NCBI GenBank assembly: GCA_016710015.1
Contig: JADJLR010000001.1
Span: 836,001-900,000, forward strand
Origin: Flavobacteriales bacterium
GTDB lineage: Bacteria > Bacteroidota > Bacteroidia > Flavobacteriales_F > PHOS-HE28
DNA length: 64,000 nt
Direction: 5' to 3'
Shown: positions 52,611 to 61,066 of the stretch, one piece after another
Layout of the letters: every line of letters starts with the position of its first letter
Numbering within the stretch: the stretch's first letter is position 1
The notes under the pieces: generated by a model
The model's database searches: none
What the model was told of the DNA's origin: nothing
What the model saw: only the letters and a program-made list of their open reading frames with translations
Made by a program: the position numbers and the translations under genes

Positions 52611-53819
52611 TCACGGGGTTCGGACCACCCGAGCCACTTGTTGGCGTCCATCCGAATAAGTAAGCACCACAGAATAGGTGCCCGGTGGGTATGTTGCCAA
52701 TGGGATATTGAAAGCCCGCTTCCCTTGGGTCAAAGGTCCTTGATACAACAGGTCCAGCTCCTGCCCGAGTGCATTCAAGAGATGTACCGCGACTTGGCTA
52801 TCCGATTCCAATTCCACCCACATCACCGCTTGGTCCGATGTGGGGTTCGGATAGAGATACAGCGCATTCGCCATCCCCGAAATGGAGTGAATGCTTGCCG
52901 TCGGATCAAAGGGAACGGCCAATGTGGCGAACGTGCCGATGGAGAGCTTGGCCAGCTTCTCGAAGTAGGGCACATCGAAGTACTCCACGCGATCATTCGG
53001 TGTGTGGTACTGTGGATTTCCATCCGCACCGAATTCTTCGATGATGAGCACTGCACCGTAACCAGCGGTCCAGAATGAAGCGTGGTCGCTATAGATGGCA
53101 CCAGGGTTCGTCAGCAAGAGGTCGATGTCGATGTTATACCGATCCAGAACGGCGAAGACGGTATCGCCGATCGCCATGGAATTCGCTACCGGGCGCACAT
53201 GAACACGGGCCTTGGTATCGCCGTTGCCATCGTACGCGATCGCATCCATGTTCACCACACCACGGATCACTTCATCATCTGCAGCCATGGCTTGCGCGTA
53301 ATGGTTGCTCCCGACCTTGCCCTGCTCCTCCTCATCCCAAAGTGCGAACACGATCGTGTATGCGAACGGAATATCCCGCAGGATCCTCGCCGCTTCCAAC
53401 ACGGCCGCGCAACCGCTACCGTCATCATCCGCAGCAGGGGCTGCGAACATGCCAGCGGGCATGGCATCGTAATGGGCACAGAGGATCACGATCTCGTCCG
53501 GATACAACAAGCCCTCTTTCGTGACCAGGATATTCCGGCCTGTTGCGGTGAACGGCTGCTCTTCCGTGGTGTAGCCCATGTCCACGAAACGTTGCTCGTA
53601 GTACTGCTGGGCTAAGGCATTCCCAGCATTGTCGCGGTGTCGGCTCGTGATCAGAACGGGACCACTTCCCAGATCCACCGAAACTTCGCCGGACATTTCC
53701 TCCACGCTCTGGATCATCGCCTCGATATCCACCGCATCGATGATCCCTTGAATGACAGGATCCTGACCACTCACCACTGAAGCGAAAAGAAGGACGATGG
53801 ACAAGATGAAGGTTTTCAT
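52611..53819 (-). CDS. M28-family aminopeptidase with type-A T9SS sorting domain
   Basis: 402 residues with a signal peptide (MKTFILSIVLLFASVVSGQ). Zinc ligands fit the family: His116 (CAHYDAMPAG), Asp131/132 (ADDDGSG), acidic WDEEEQG (about 161-167), Asp192 (NMDAIAYDG), and the final His in QYHTPNDRVEY. The C-terminal ~80 residues (LYLYPNPTSDQAVMW; VHLLNALGQEL; YPPGTYSVVLT) form a type-A sorting domain. It probably removes N-terminal residues from peptides outside the cell. It is convergent with the cupredoxin gene, with no terminator between them. Confidence 0.9.
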   Translation of the reverse strand: MKTFILSIVLLFASVVSGQDPVIQGIIDAVDIEAMIQSVEEMSGEVSVDLGSGPVLITSRHRDNAGNALAQQYYEQRFVDMGYTTEEQPFTATGRNILVTKEGLLYPDEIVILCAHYDAMPAGMFAAPAADDDGSGCAAVLEAARILRDIPFAYTIVFALWDEEEQGKVGSNHYAQAMAADDEVIRGVVNMDAIAYDGNGDTKARVHVRPVANSMAIGDTVFAVLDRYNIDIDLLLTNPGAIYSDHASFWTAGYGAVLIIEEFGADGNPQYHTPNDRVEYFDVPYFEKLAKLSIGTFATLAVPFDPTASIHSISGMANALYLYPNPTSDQAVMWVELESDSQVAVHLLNALGQELDLLYQGPLTQGKRAFNIPLATYPPGTYSVVLTYSDGRQQVARVVRTP

Positions 53820-53870
53820 GTTCCGTTGATCGAGCGAACGCGTTGGAAGGGTTCAATGCATTGGACCGAC

Positions 53871-55865
53871 TCAGAAGGCCACTACCCGCTCCACGAATCG
53901 TTGTGTACCGGCTTGGATCACTACCATGTAGGTACCCGAGCCTCGTGGCAAGCGAAGCTGCCAAGTTGCAGCGGTGGTCGGTGGACGTTGGGCGATCAAG
54001 GCTCCACGCACATCATAGACCTGCACTGCTGTGATCCGCGCATCCAGACCATCGATCCGCAAAACGCCATCGTTCACCGGGTTCGGGAAAACGCGGATGC
54101 CCAACTCGCGCAGGTCATCCACACCCGTTGAAAGGTCGATGATCTGCTGTTCTTTCACCAGCACCGGGGCAGCGCCTTCGGCTTCGTACATGGTGCGGAA
54201 CGAACTGATCTCCGGGGTCACCACATCGAACATCTCCTCCATCCATCGGGGTGGTGCGCTTTGGTACCACACCCTGCTGCGGATCGTGATCACGCCGGTG
54301 TACCCTGCCATGGCCACGTGGTAATGGATACGGTCGGTGCCACTGCCTTCCGTCCCGTTCGCGTAGCGGTTGAAGTCGATGTCGCTCGGCGGAACACCGG
54401 CCACCAACGTCGTGTCGTAGGTCATGTGCGATGTACTGAACCCCAAGGGGACCAAGCGGTTGTCCTTCAACGGTTCCTTAGCGCGTTCCAGCACCGTGGT
54501 CTTGTTGCCGTTCACATCGGCCATCACCATTTCGTAGATCTGCGCTTGGTCCGCAGAACGGATCACATCGTAGTGTGGCTCCCACGACTCGTCGTGTCCC
54601 ATCACCTCATAGGTATCATCCCAGCCACCACTGCGGAAGAGCGTATCGCCCACAGCATTCTCCACCACCAATTCCACGAACGCACGTCGCGCCGGATATC
54701 CGCTCGGGAATTTGTGCCCAGCCAAGTTCGTTAGCTGCACAGCGATGTACGCCGTGTCCGCTGTACGGTCCTCCACCTCGGTCGCCAACAGCAGGGTCTG
54801 GTTCTGGAGTTGACGGGTGGTACGCGCAATGGTACTGTCGAAGTGAACGCCGTTCGCCGTAAGCAACAGGTCTTGGCGGTTGTTCTTGAGCAGGCTGAGC
54901 ATGAACGTATTCCCTCCAACGAAGTGGTGCTGACCATACGGGGAGCGGTAGTATGGCTCCGAGTCCAAGAAGTCGTACAGGGCAGAGATCACCATGGGAT
55001 CATTGATCCGGGGCATGTGGCAGCCCTGACAGGTCACTCCACCTCCTTCCGGATCCTGTTCGGGATTGAATACCGAATTCAGCCACTCGTGGTAGGTGGC
55101 CTGTTCCACGAAATGATCACCGGTGAAGTTGCCATCCAGATCAGCGGTTTCTGTGACCAAGGTGTGGCAACCAGCGCACAAGCCGGCATCATGGATGTGA
55201 GCACCATACTGTGGTAAATACCCCACGAATGATTCCATGGGTTCGACAAATAGATTCTCGTCATCATAAGGCCCGTAGACCACATCATTGGTATCAAAGC
55301 GGAGTTCGCCGGAGAACAACAGTCCGATGCTTTCCGCGCTCTGCATATGGCAACTCAAACAGGAAACACCGTCCAAGGCCAAAGGGTCCTGCACCATTTC
55401 ACCGATGCTGTAATGGCCACCCCCGGTCAAGGTTTTATCGAATCGGCCCAACGGTGCGTGGCACGAGGTACACTTGTCCTCCAAGGCCGATTGATGGGCG
55501 GGGTTGACGGCCACTTCATGGCTCACCTTGGCGCGCCAGAACGGATCCTTCGCGGAATTCCCCATCATGGTGGAACGCCACGAATCCACCGGATTCACAT
55601 CTTCCCCTGCCGCGTTGTGGTTCGCCAGAACGGACGGGATGTCATCCAGCCCATGGCAACCATCGCAGGTACCACTGCCTTTGAAGAATGTATTGCCTTC
55701 GATCGGAAGATCAAAACCACCGCGCAATCCACGCAATTCCGCTGCGCTATGATAGGCTTTGGCTTTGGGTAGCTGGCCTTGGCTCCATCCTACAAAGAGG
55801 ACAACGGTACCCAACACACCAGCAATGATCAAAGACTTGGAAAGTAGAGGAGCATTCATTCGCAT
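53871..55865 (-). CDS. Pentahaem cytochrome c with type-A T9SS sorting domain
   Basis: 664 residues. The signal peptide is near residues 8-31 (KSLIIAGVLGTVVLFVGWSQ). Five haem-binding sites occur in the first half: CDGCH, CTSCH, CLSCH, CAGCH and CQGCH, with many distal His candidates (NHNAAGE, HHFVGG). A beta-rich domain with an RMDG-like repeat follows (about 370-560). The last ~80 residues (IRVFPNPVNDGVLRIDGL; VQVYDVRGALI; PRGSGTYMVVIQ) are a type-A sorting domain. A multihaem protein sent through T9SS suggests electron transfer at the cell surface. The terminal reductase or substrate is unknown. Confidence 0.87.
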   Translation of the reverse strand: MRMNAPLLSKSLIIAGVLGTVVLFVGWSQGQLPKAKAYHSAAELRGLRGGFDLPIEGNTFFKGSGTCDGCHGLDDIPSVLANHNAAGEDVNPVDSWRSTMMGNSAKDPFWRAKVSHEVAVNPAHQSALEDKCTSCHAPLGRFDKTLTGGGHYSIGEMVQDPLALDGVSCLSCHMQSAESIGLLFSGELRFDTNDVVYGPYDDENLFVEPMESFVGYLPQYGAHIHDAGLCAGCHTLVTETADLDGNFTGDHFVEQATYHEWLNSVFNPEQDPEGGGVTCQGCHMPRINDPMVISALYDFLDSEPYYRSPYGQHHFVGGNTFMLSLLKNNRQDLLLTANGVHFDSTIARTTRQLQNQTLLLATEVEDRTADTAYIAVQLTNLAGHKFPSGYPARRAFVELVVENAVGDTLFRSGGWDDTYEVMGHDESWEPHYDVIRSADQAQIYEMVMADVNGNKTTVLERAKEPLKDNRLVPLGFSTSHMTYDTTLVAGVPPSDIDFNRYANGTEGSGTDRIHYHVAMAGYTGVITIRSRVWYQSAPPRWMEEMFDVVTPEISSFRTMYEAEGAAPVLVKEQQIIDLSTGVDDLRELGIRVFPNPVNDGVLRIDGLDARITAVQVYDVRGALIAQRPPTTAATWQLRLPRGSGTYMVVIQAGTQRFVERVVAF

Positions 55866-55968
55866 GGCATCGAGTTCGGCCCCAAATTAAGAGAAGTACA
55901 CGGCGCCATGCACCGGCGTGGGCAATGATCGCGCTTACTCAAAGAGGTCAGCTATCCAAGGTTCGCCC

Positions 55969-56517
55969 TCAGGCTCCCCGTTGCGCACTCTTCCGCATGG
56001 CGGTCGCTTTGGCTTTGCTCCCACTCTTTGGTGCAGCCTTCTTGGTACCATCGGCCTTGACCGCCTTCTTGGTCGCACCACCTTTCACGGCCTTGGTCTT
56101 CGCAGTCTCCTTCTCCTCCTTCTTGGCTTCTTCCTTCTTATCGAATTCACCGGCCTTCAGCAATTGGTCGTACCAAGAGAAGAGCTTTCGTACATCGCTC
56201 GCGTAGATCCGCTCACGGTCATGGTCAGGCAAGGCCTCGCCCAACTTCGCGAAGAGCTTGTCCTCGCTTTCCTTGGGATCCAAGCTGGGCTTTCCCTTTT
56301 CCGCTTTGTAGAGCCCTTCCAGCACTTGCTTCAAGGGAACATCATCCCCCGTGGTGAACATGCTGATCTCGTCCAGCGAACTCACTTTTAGGCTGCTGTG
56401 TACTGGTGCTCGCTTACCGTCGAGCAAGGACTCAGCGATCACCGCCTGACGACTTTGTGCAACTACGCGGAACAGGCCGGACTTGCCGGACACGGAAATG
56501 ATCTTGGTGAGGTCCAT
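55969..56517 (-). CDS. DUF5606-domain protein with basic tail
   Basis: 182 residues. The first ~125 (KIISVSGKSGLFRVVAQSRQ; ESLLDGK; ERIYASDVRKLFSWYDQLL) match the DUF5606 family of Bacteroidota, which normally ends near residue 130-150. The remaining ~55 residues are a lysine/alanine-rich, histone-H1-like tail (AVKGGATKKAVKADGTKKAA). It has no signal peptide and no catalytic motif. The function of the family is unknown; the tail may bind nucleic acid (inference). The -7-like TAGCTTTA lies at 56542-56535, 18 bases before the start. Confidence 0.85.
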   Translation of the reverse strand: MDLTKIISVSGKSGLFRVVAQSRQAVIAESLLDGKRAPVHSSLKVSSLDEISMFTTGDDVPLKQVLEGLYKAEKGKPSLDPKESEDKLFAKLGEALPDHDRERIYASDVRKLFSWYDQLLKAGEFDKKEEAKKEEKETAKTKAVKGGATKKAVKADGTKKAAPKSGSKAKATAMRKSAQRGA

Positions 56518-56534
56518 GCTGTTGATTGAAGGGG

Positions 56535-56542
56535 TAAAGCTA
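56535..56542 (-). promoter_or_regulatory. Putative -7 element of the DUF5606 gene
   Basis: TAGCTTTA on the minus strand, 18 bases upstream of the start, matches seven of eight positions of TAnnTTTG. There is no strong -33 element. Confidence 0.35.
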
Positions 56543-56551
56543 GTGCAGGTT

Positions 56552-56676
56552 GGTTGAATGTTGAGCGTTGATGGTCGTGTTCCGCAGCCAAAGGGTCAGC
56601 CAGCCGAAGCGATCGCTCGTTCCATCACTACGGTTACTGATCGCATGACCAACTCTCAACATTCAACCATCAACCC
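56552..56676. repeat. Inverted repeat between the AsnB-like and DUF5606 genes
   Basis: ggttgaatgttgagcgttg (56552-56570) reappears as its complement, caactctcaacattcaacc (about 56650-56668), with one mismatch and an ~80-base spacer. The unit resembles other dispersed intergenic repeats of the window but has its own sequence. It occupies nearly the whole gap. Confidence 0.65.
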
Positions 56677-56678
56677 CT

Positions 56679-57944
56679 TCAGGTCTTCTGCTTCTTCTTC
56701 CGTGCAGCTGGGAAGAGGATGTTGTTCAAGATCAGTCGGTAGCCTGCGGAGTTCGGGTGCAGACTGAGATCCGTCGGCGGATCATTCACCATGTGCTGAT
56801 AGTCCTCCGGATCATGCCCCCCATAAAAGGTCCACTGCCCCAGCCCGAATTCACCGTGTATGTATTTCACGGTGCCCTGTGCCTTGTTCTCACCCATTAC
56901 GAGTACACCGGGTTTCACCAAGCTCCTGCGGAATGCGGTGGTTTGCCCCATGAATCCGCGCACCACTTGTTCGTGGCTTTGGCACAACATGGTCGGCACC
57001 ACGTCCCACTTCGCACTGAAGTCGAAGAGTGTGAAGAAGTCCCGCGTCTGCCCGATACCGTTGTGGATGTCGGTGGCATCGATGTTGCTGAATTCGTACA
57101 CCATCGGATCGGTCACCAACCGGAAATCCTTGAAGGCGAATGTGCGACCGAAGTCGATCTTGTCTTGGGCTTGCGGGTCGATGGGGTCGTGATCGAACTC
57201 CGGTGTGCAGATGTCCACTCCTTCGGCGGACAAGGCGATGTCGTACGAATCGGTACCGGAACACATGGTGAAGAGATAGCCTCCACCGGACACGTAATCG
57301 CGGATCTTCAAAGCCACAGCCAACTTCATCTGGCTCACCTTCGCGAAACCGAGCGAGGCCGCCATCTCCTCGCTCTCCTTTACGCTCGCTTGGTACCATG
57401 GCGCACTGCGGAACATGCGGTAGAACTTGCCATACTGGCCCGTAAAATCCTCGTGGTGCAGGTGTAGCCAATCGTATTGGGGCAGCACCCCTGCGATGAT
57501 CTGCTTGTCGTAGATCCTTTCGTAGGGGATCTCTGCGTAGGTCATCACCATGGCTACCGCATCATCCCAAGGTTGAAAGCCATCAGGTGCATACACGGCG
57601 ATCTTGGGTGCCTTCTCCAGCTTCACAACTTCCATATTCACCTCTGGATCTCCGATCTCAGCGAGAATGGCATTCGCTTGTCCATCGGCAATGATCTGGA
57701 AGCTGACACCCCGGATCGTGCATTCCTTTTCCACTTCGGTGTAATGGTCGATCAGAAAACTACCACCCCGGTAATTGAGCAACCATTCGATGGAGGCCTC
57801 GCGGCCCAAGGTCCAGAAAGCGATGCCGTAAGCCTTCAGGTGGTTCTGCTGCGAACCATCCATGGGGATCAGCAGCTTCGTGGCGTTGGCGCTGAACGAA
57901 ACCACCAAGAGCAAGAACAAGAGCGTAGGGCGCGAACGGAACAT
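56679..57944 (-). CDS. Asparagine synthetase B-like exported protein (no synthetase motifs)
   Basis: 421 residues with a signal peptide (TLLFLLLVVSFSANA). This matches from memory the Bacteroidota proteins annotated asparagine synthetase B (KLLIPMDGSQQNHLKAYGIA; WLLNYRGGSFLIDHY; LHLHHEDFTGQYGKFYR). It lacks the N-terminal nucleophile Cys of class II amidotransferases and the SGGxDS ATP loop, so that name is probably a propagated misannotation. A single large alpha/beta domain with GGGYLFTMCSGTDSYDIAL resembles ThuA/GATase-like folds. It is exported; the function is unknown. The -7-like TATCTTTA (57957-57950) ends five bases before the start. Confidence 0.8.
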   Translation of the reverse strand: MFRSRPTLLFLLLVVSFSANATKLLIPMDGSQQNHLKAYGIAFWTLGREASIEWLLNYRGGSFLIDHYTEVEKECTIRGVSFQIIADGQANAILAEIGDPEVNMEVVKLEKAPKIAVYAPDGFQPWDDAVAMVMTYAEIPYERIYDKQIIAGVLPQYDWLHLHHEDFTGQYGKFYRMFRSAPWYQASVKESEEMAASLGFAKVSQMKLAVALKIRDYVSGGGYLFTMCSGTDSYDIALSAEGVDICTPEFDHDPIDPQAQDKIDFGRTFAFKDFRLVTDPMVYEFSNIDATDIHNGIGQTRDFFTLFDFSAKWDVVPTMLCQSHEQVVRGFMGQTTAFRRSLVKPGVLVMGENKAQGTVKYIHGEFGLGQWTFYGGHDPEDYQHMVNDPPTDLSLHPNSAGYRLILNNILFPAARKKKQKT

Positions 57945-57949
57945 CGTGC

Positions 57950-57957
57950 TAAAGATA
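57950..57957 (-). promoter_or_regulatory. Putative promoter of the AsnB-like gene
   Basis: TATCTTTA on the minus strand ends five bases before the ATG. A TTG lies about 16 bases further upstream, in keeping with the TTTG/TAnnTTTG layout of Bacteroidota promoters. Confidence 0.4.
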
Positions 57958-58020
57958 AGGCGATGCCAAGGGGCAAGTCACCGGATGAAGGTCCACCTGC
58001 AAGAGACGGACCACCGAGGT

Positions 58021-59562
58021 TCAGAACGGTGTCTCGTCCAGGTCCGTATCGTCGTTCATCCGACTCTGCTTGGTGATGGTGCGGAACGGATTCCCTTCGA
58101 GCCCATCACTTCCTCCTTCACCACCGAAGTTGCCGGACATGCTTTCGAGGTCCGTGAACTTGGCCAGTTCCGGAATGAAGCGCAAGCGGACCGTATCCAC
58201 CGCACCATTCCGGTGCTTCGCCACGATCACTTCACCGATGCCGAGCGTACTGCCATGTTCGTCCTCGTGGATCTTGTAGTACTCTGGTCGGTAGAGGAAG
58301 CAAACGATGTCCGCATCCTGCTCGATCGCACCGGATTCGCGCAAGTCGCTCAACATGGGCCGCTTGTCGCCGCCACGGGTCTCAACGGCACGACTCAACT
58401 GCGAAAGGGCGATGATCGGGATGTCCAGTTCCTTGGCGATGCTCTTGATACTCCGGGAGATGCTGCTGATCTCCTGTTCGCGGTTGCCACCCCTGCTATC
58501 CCCTCCTGCGGTCATCAACTGCAGGTAATCGATCACGATCAGGTCCACGTTGTGCTGGCTCTTCAAGCGCCGGGCTTTGGCGCGCAACTCGAAGATGTTC
58601 AAGCCAGGGGTATCGTCAATGAAGATCGGTGCGTTCGTGAGGCGCGCAATGTGCTGGTGAAGGATGGTGAACTCCTGATCCGACAGATCCCCCTTCCGCA
58701 GTTTTTCACTGCTGATACCCGCTTCACTAGCGATCAAACGGGTCACGAGCTGGGTGCTACTCATCTCCAAACTGAACACCGCTACGGCACGCTTGTGTTC
58801 CACGGCAATGTTGCGCGCCATGCTGAGAACGAATGCCGTTTTACCCATGGCCGGTCGCGCCGCCACGATCACCATATCGCTGCGCTGCCAACCGGCCGTA
58901 AGCTTGTCCAACTGGATGAAACCCGTGGGCACACCACTCACGCCCCCGGTCTTGGTCTTGGCATTCTCGATCCGCTCAATGGCCCCCTGGATCAGGTCAC
59001 TCATCGGCTCGTAGTTCCGCTTCAGGTTACCACTGGTGATCGCATAGAGATCTTGCTCCGTCTTGTCCAGCAGGTCGAAAACGTCAGCGGTGTCATCAAA
59101 AGCATCGCGTTGCGTATCGGCACTGATGCGGATCAACTCGCGCAAGATGTGCTTCTGACTGATGATGCGCGCATGGTACACCACGTTGGAACTGCTGGCT
59201 ACCTTGTTGGTAAGCTGGCTGATGTAGAACGGACCGCCCACGATATCCAAGTCCCCGCGCTTCTTCAACTCTTCCGTCACCGTAAGGATGTCGATGGGTT
59301 GATCGTTCCGGAAGAGACCGAGGATGGCATCGAAGATCTTCTTGTGGGCTTCCACATAGAAGCTATCGGGTTGCAGGATATCGATGGCTTCGTTCACCGC
59401 ATTGCGCTCCAACATGAGTGCACCCAACACGGCCTGTTCCAACTCGGGGGCCTGCGGCGGCAGCTTTCCTGCGTCCAGAGCGCTATCGATCAACGAAGAA
59501 GAGCGCCGCCCAGCAGTACCGCGGGGTCGATCGGTAGAACGGGTGTTGGAGAATTCGGTCAT
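58021..59562 (-). CDS. dnaB: Replicative DNA helicase
   Basis: 513 residues. Ring-shaped helicase that unwinds DNA at the fork. The N-terminal primase-interaction domain starts near residue 35 (PPQAPELEQAVLGALMLERN). The RecA-like motor has Walker A ARPAMGKTAF (about 238-247), VFSLEMSSTQLVTR, Walker B DLIVIDYLQLM and QLSRAVETR, with the basic LRESGAIEQDADIV near the end. The first ~30 residues are a polar extension; the C-terminus is acidic (MNDDTDLDETPF). The length is normal and no intein is present. Confidence 0.95.
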   Translation of the reverse strand: MTEFSNTRSTDRPRGTAGRRSSSLIDSALDAGKLPPQAPELEQAVLGALMLERNAVNEAIDILQPDSFYVEAHKKIFDAILGLFRNDQPIDILTVTEELKKRGDLDIVGGPFYISQLTNKVASSSNVVYHARIISQKHILRELIRISADTQRDAFDDTADVFDLLDKTEQDLYAITSGNLKRNYEPMSDLIQGAIERIENAKTKTGGVSGVPTGFIQLDKLTAGWQRSDMVIVAARPAMGKTAFVLSMARNIAVEHKRAVAVFSLEMSSTQLVTRLIASEAGISSEKLRKGDLSDQEFTILHQHIARLTNAPIFIDDTPGLNIFELRAKARRLKSQHNVDLIVIDYLQLMTAGGDSRGGNREQEISSISRSIKSIAKELDIPIIALSQLSRAVETRGGDKRPMLSDLRESGAIEQDADIVCFLYRPEYYKIHEDEHGSTLGIGEVIVAKHRNGAVDTVRLRFIPELAKFTDLESMSGNFGGEGGSDGLEGNPFRTITKQSRMNDDTDLDETPF

Positions 59563-59640
59563 CTTTCATGAACGCGGACACCAAGCCGGTCCGGAAGAGG
59601 TCCGGACGAAAACGGGAATGGATGCCTGCGGGGTGAGGCG

Positions 59641-59648
59641 CAAAAATA
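59641..59648 (-). promoter_or_regulatory. Putative -7 element of dnaB
   Basis: TATTTTTG on the minus strand fully matches TAnnTTTG and lies about 78 bases upstream of the dnaB start, in the 211-base divergent gap. There is no convincing -33 motif. Confidence 0.4.
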
Positions 59649-59756
59649 GTCTGGCAACGATCGCTTCCGGATCCGATCATTAACAACGCGCAACCATACG
59701 ATCAACAATCTGATCGTGGAGAGATTTCCAGTAATATTTCGGAACCGCGTCCAGCC

Positions 59757-59764
59757 TACCTTTG
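59757..59764 (+). promoter_or_regulatory. Putative promoter of the lipoprotein gene
   Basis: TACCTTTG fully matches TAnnTTTG and ends nine bases before the ATG at 59774. TTTCGG (about 59737) lies some 20 bases upstream as a possible -33 element. The short leader is like those of xdhC and ispE. Confidence 0.45.
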
Positions 59765-59773
59765 ATCAAGACC

Positions 59774-61063
59774 ATGCGGCCCAAGCACCTATTCCTCCTA
59801 CTATTCCTTGTGCTCCTTGCTCTGGGATGCAAGAAGGACAAGGACGGAACAGCACCGTCGGTCCGGATCATTTCTCCGACCGAGGGGGAGACGCTGTCCA
59901 TCCCGGATACGTTGTTGGTTCGCGTGGAGGTGTCCGATGACCATATTGTGGAAAGCGTCACCATCGATCTACTGAACGCGGACGGCATCTCGGTGGTGAC
60001 CAGTGCTTTGGTTTCCGTGCAAGGCCCATCCGCAACGGTGGAACGCGAGCTGATCGTGAATAGTGAACAATTGCTCAGTGGCACGTACACGGTCGTGGCA
60101 CGCGCAACGGATGGGCACAATGACGGTCGCGCCTTTCGATCGATCCAACTGCTCGAAGCTCCGTGGCGTTTGCGTTCCATCTTCGTTGCTCCGCCATTCA
60201 GTACGTCCACATCCACCATCCTGCGAGTGGACAGTGTGGGCGCGGTATCGAGCTTCATCACCCTTCAAGACTTCAACGGCATCGCTGCGGATGGTCGGTC
60301 GCAGCACCTGATGGTGGCTGGCTCACAATTCGCCCCGTTCCAAGCCATACCGACCAATGGCGGCAACGCTTGGCAGATCAACGTGAGCCAGAACGATGCA
60401 CCGGAACAATTCGCGGCCATTACCGTGGACCCATTCGATGGCATCACCTATTTCAGCACGCGGGAAGGTATGATCCGGAGTTTCACCGGGACGGGTTCCT
60501 CTCGCTTCAACGCGCAATGTTACTTGGGCCATCGGTGTGAAGCCGTTGTGGTGCTCGGCGATCGTATCGCCACTTGGCAGCGCGCCATCGTCGGTGGAGC
60601 CCAGGTGCTGGTGGCCTACGGTCCGGCCGGGACCGTTCTGGCATCGCTCCCGGTGGAACACGAACGCATCGGACTGTTCCGGATCAACGAGACCAGTGTG
60701 ATGCTCTTCTGCAACGAAGCCGGTGCGGGGTTGATCGAACGCCTGAATATCGATGCCGCAGGAACACCGGACCAATACACCTTTCCGGAAGGACCCATCG
60801 TGGCCGTGGCTCGTTTGGATGCCGATCGGTTCGCGGTCGCCTTACCAGAACAGTTGGTCATCTATCGCTCCAGCACCCAAACGACCTTTGCATTGGCCGA
60901 TCTCTCCGGGATCTCGGCACTGGCCTTCGACCCAGCCACTGGATCACTTTTCGCTGCTCAAGGGAGCACGCTACTGACCCTGGACCCGAGCAGTGGGCAG
61001 ACCGTTGGCAACATCACTGTTGGTATGGACATCGGCAGCATCCACCCCTTGCGCAACCGCTGA
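59774..61063 (+). CDS. Lipoprotein with Ig-like domain and propeller-like repeats
   Basis: 429 residues from the ATG at 59774; an in-frame TTG four codons earlier lies in the -7 element. The lipobox LVLLALGC puts the lipid Cys near residue 21, followed by KKDKDG. An Ig-like/cadherin-like domain (about 28-120, SVRIISPTEGETLSIPDTLL) is followed by repeated strands (ITVDPFDGITYFSTREGMIR; LAFDPATGSLFAAQGSTLLT) like a beta-propeller. It is anchored in the outer or inner membrane. The ligand is unknown. It is convergent with accA, with stops three bases apart. Confidence 0.83.
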   Translation: MRPKHLFLLLFLVLLALGCKKDKDGTAPSVRIISPTEGETLSIPDTLLVRVEVSDDHIVESVTIDLLNADGISVVTSALVSVQGPSATVERELIVNSEQLLSGTYTVVARATDGHNDGRAFRSIQLLEAPWRLRSIFVAPPFSTSTSTILRVDSVGAVSSFITLQDFNGIAADGRSQHLMVAGSQFAPFQAIPTNGGNAWQINVSQNDAPEQFAAITVDPFDGITYFSTREGMIRSFTGTGSSRFNAQCYLGHRCEAVVVLGDRIATWQRAIVGGAQVLVAYGPAGTVLASLPVEHERIGLFRINETSVMLFCNEAGAGLIERLNIDAAGTPDQYTFPEGPIVAVARLDADRFAVALPEQLVIYRSSTQTTFALADLSGISALAFDPATGSLFAAQGSTLLTLDPSSGQTVGNITVGMDIGSIHPLRNR

Positions 61064-61066
61064 AAC

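Noticed and set aside
57862..59571. 569-codon plus-strand frame over dnaB
   Set aside because: Antisense to dnaB, whose Walker motifs and length are unambiguous.
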